Shown here piece after piece: positions 63,338-64,000 of a stretch of DNA of 64,000 nt. The stretch comes from Lachnospiraceae bacterium (GTDB lineage: Bacteria > Bacillota > Clostridia > Lachnospirales > Lachnospiraceae). The position numbers were made by a program, and so were the translations under genes. The notes under the pieces were generated by a model. It was given only the letters and a program-made list of their open reading frames with translations, was not told the DNA's origin and made no database searches. Location: positions 186,001-250,000 of the forward strand of contig FUZG01000002.1 of NCBI GenBank assembly GCA_900168235.1, given 5' to 3'. How positions within the stretch are numbered: the stretch's first letter is position 1; each line of letters opens with the position of its first letter.

Positions 63338-64000
63338 GTGATCCAAAGCTTTCCGTTGTATTTATAACGTATAACCATGAGCCCTTTATCCGTAAGGCGC
63401 TTGATGGCGTTTTGATGCAGGAAACGGATTTTGATTTTGAAATAGTTGTAGGTGAAGACTGCTCTACGGACAATACCAGAGCGATCCTTTTAGAATATAA
63501 AGAGAAATATCCTGAAAAGATAAAGCTTCTTTTCAGAGAAAAAAATCTCGGCTGTCCTACGCTGAACGTGTATCAGACAGCCATGGAGTGCAGAGGCGAG
63601 TACCTTGCATTTCTCGAAGGTGACGACTACTGGACAGATCCCCATAAGCTCCAGAAACAGGTTGATTTTCTGGAATCCCACCCGGACTACATGGGAACTA
63701 CCTGCACTTTCAGTCTTATCGGTGAAAACGATGAACCCATAGAAAATGAGTCACTGACAAAGCTCTACACATGGAGCGGTGACTATACTTTTGCTGACTG
63801 GCAGAATGCAGGATCATGGCCCGGACAGACTGCCAGCAACGTTTGCAGGAATTTCTTCCATAACGGAAAAATGGATTACACCATCCTTTACCGCGCCCAT
63901 GATTTTATCGATGACGGTGTGATATTCACATTTATCCTGCTCCAGGGAAAGATATATCGCTTTGATGACGTGATGGTAGCTCACAGATACGTCGAGAAAG
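63334..64000 (+). CDS. Glycosyltransferase family 2 (partial, 3' end outside window)
   Basis: The first 222 residues are present. GT2 domain: LSVVFITYNHEPFIRKAL, VVGEDCSTDNTR, YLAFLEGDDYWTDPHKLQKQ (DxD-like). ATG 63334 has AGGAGGA upstream, inside the end of the flippase gene. Continues past the window edge; the polysaccharide locus is therefore cut. Confidence 0.88.
   Translation, partial: MSDPKLSVVFITYNHEPFIRKALDGVLMQETDFDFEIVVGEDCSTDNTRAILLEYKEKYPEKIKLLFREKNLGCPTLNVYQTAMECRGEYLAFLEGDDYWTDPHKLQKQVDFLESHPDYMGTTCTFSLIGENDEPIENESLTKLYTWSGDYTFADWQNAGSWPGQTASNVCRNFFHNGKMDYTILYRAHDFIDDGVIFTFILLQGKIYRFDDVMVAHRYVEK

Overview
The window looks like a chromosome segment of a Gram-positive Clostridia bacterium, most likely a Lachnospiraceae of the Butyrivibrio/Pseudobutyrivibrio type. 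Supporting signs are strong AGGAGG ribosome sites, lipoprotein sugar-binding proteins with Ala/Pro/Ser/Glu linkers, YesM/YesN-type two-component pairs, HrcA/CIRCE heat-shock control, HPr kinase with HPr-like proteins, a DUF6465-type Lys/Thr-repeat protein, and gene orders (uvrC-hprK, rapZ-whiA-HPr, ireB-ruvX-DUF1292, trmR-U32) typical of Bacillota. The genus is inference. I saw no rRNA, tRNA, CRISPR, phage or insertion sequence.

Region by region: 1-7200 holds a xylose-type sensing module (histidine kinase tail, AraC-type response regulator, XylF-like lipoprotein) followed by a ChvE-MmsA-MmsB multiple-monosaccharide ABC transporter. 7517-8059 is an unknown membrane protein. 8081-17502 holds a second kinase/regulator pair divergent from a rhamnose-type ABC transporter (ATPase, two permeases, RhaS-like binding protein), ending in a small unknown protein and a two-domain rhamnose-mutarotase-like protein. 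17755-24619 is a housekeeping run: uvrC, hprK, ROK glucokinase, murB, rapZ, whiA and a Crh-like HPr with Asp at the usual His15. 24635-29936 has a lipid kinase, class II aldolase, a GNAT protein, the Lys/Thr-repeat protein and a membrane glycosyltransferase. 29986-34928 is the CIRCE-controlled hrcA-grpE-dnaK-dnaJ operon. 35000-39031 (minus) is mtaB, a membrane glycosyltransferase and manC. 39225-39455 is a second HPr-like protein, with the His15 loop deleted. 39525-48695 has a CotH-family protein, prmA-rsmE-nifS-thiI, a large membrane protein, and a VTC-domain protein with DUF4956. 48851-54787 is ireB, ruvX, DUF1292, fur, rnj, a YlbF-family gene, a short MltG-like protein, trmR and a U32 family gene. 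From 54836 to the window end is a surface-polysaccharide locus with glycosyltransferases, an acetyltransferase and an ABC flippase; the last gene runs off the edge.

Functionally, sugar sensing and uptake dominate the first 17 kb. The two HPr-like proteins keep the Ser46 region but lack the phosphocarrier histidine, and hprK lies in the same neighbourhood, which fits serine-phosphorylation-based carbon control without phosphotransfer. Other points worth a second look are three genes whose -10 box sits 7-8 nt before the start codon (possible leaderless mRNAs), two of them firing divergently from one 67-bp gap; a 70-nt inverted repeat before uvrC; a terminator inside the first codons of a membrane glycosyltransferase; and a rhamnose-mutarotase-like protein with one degenerate and one apparently intact domain.
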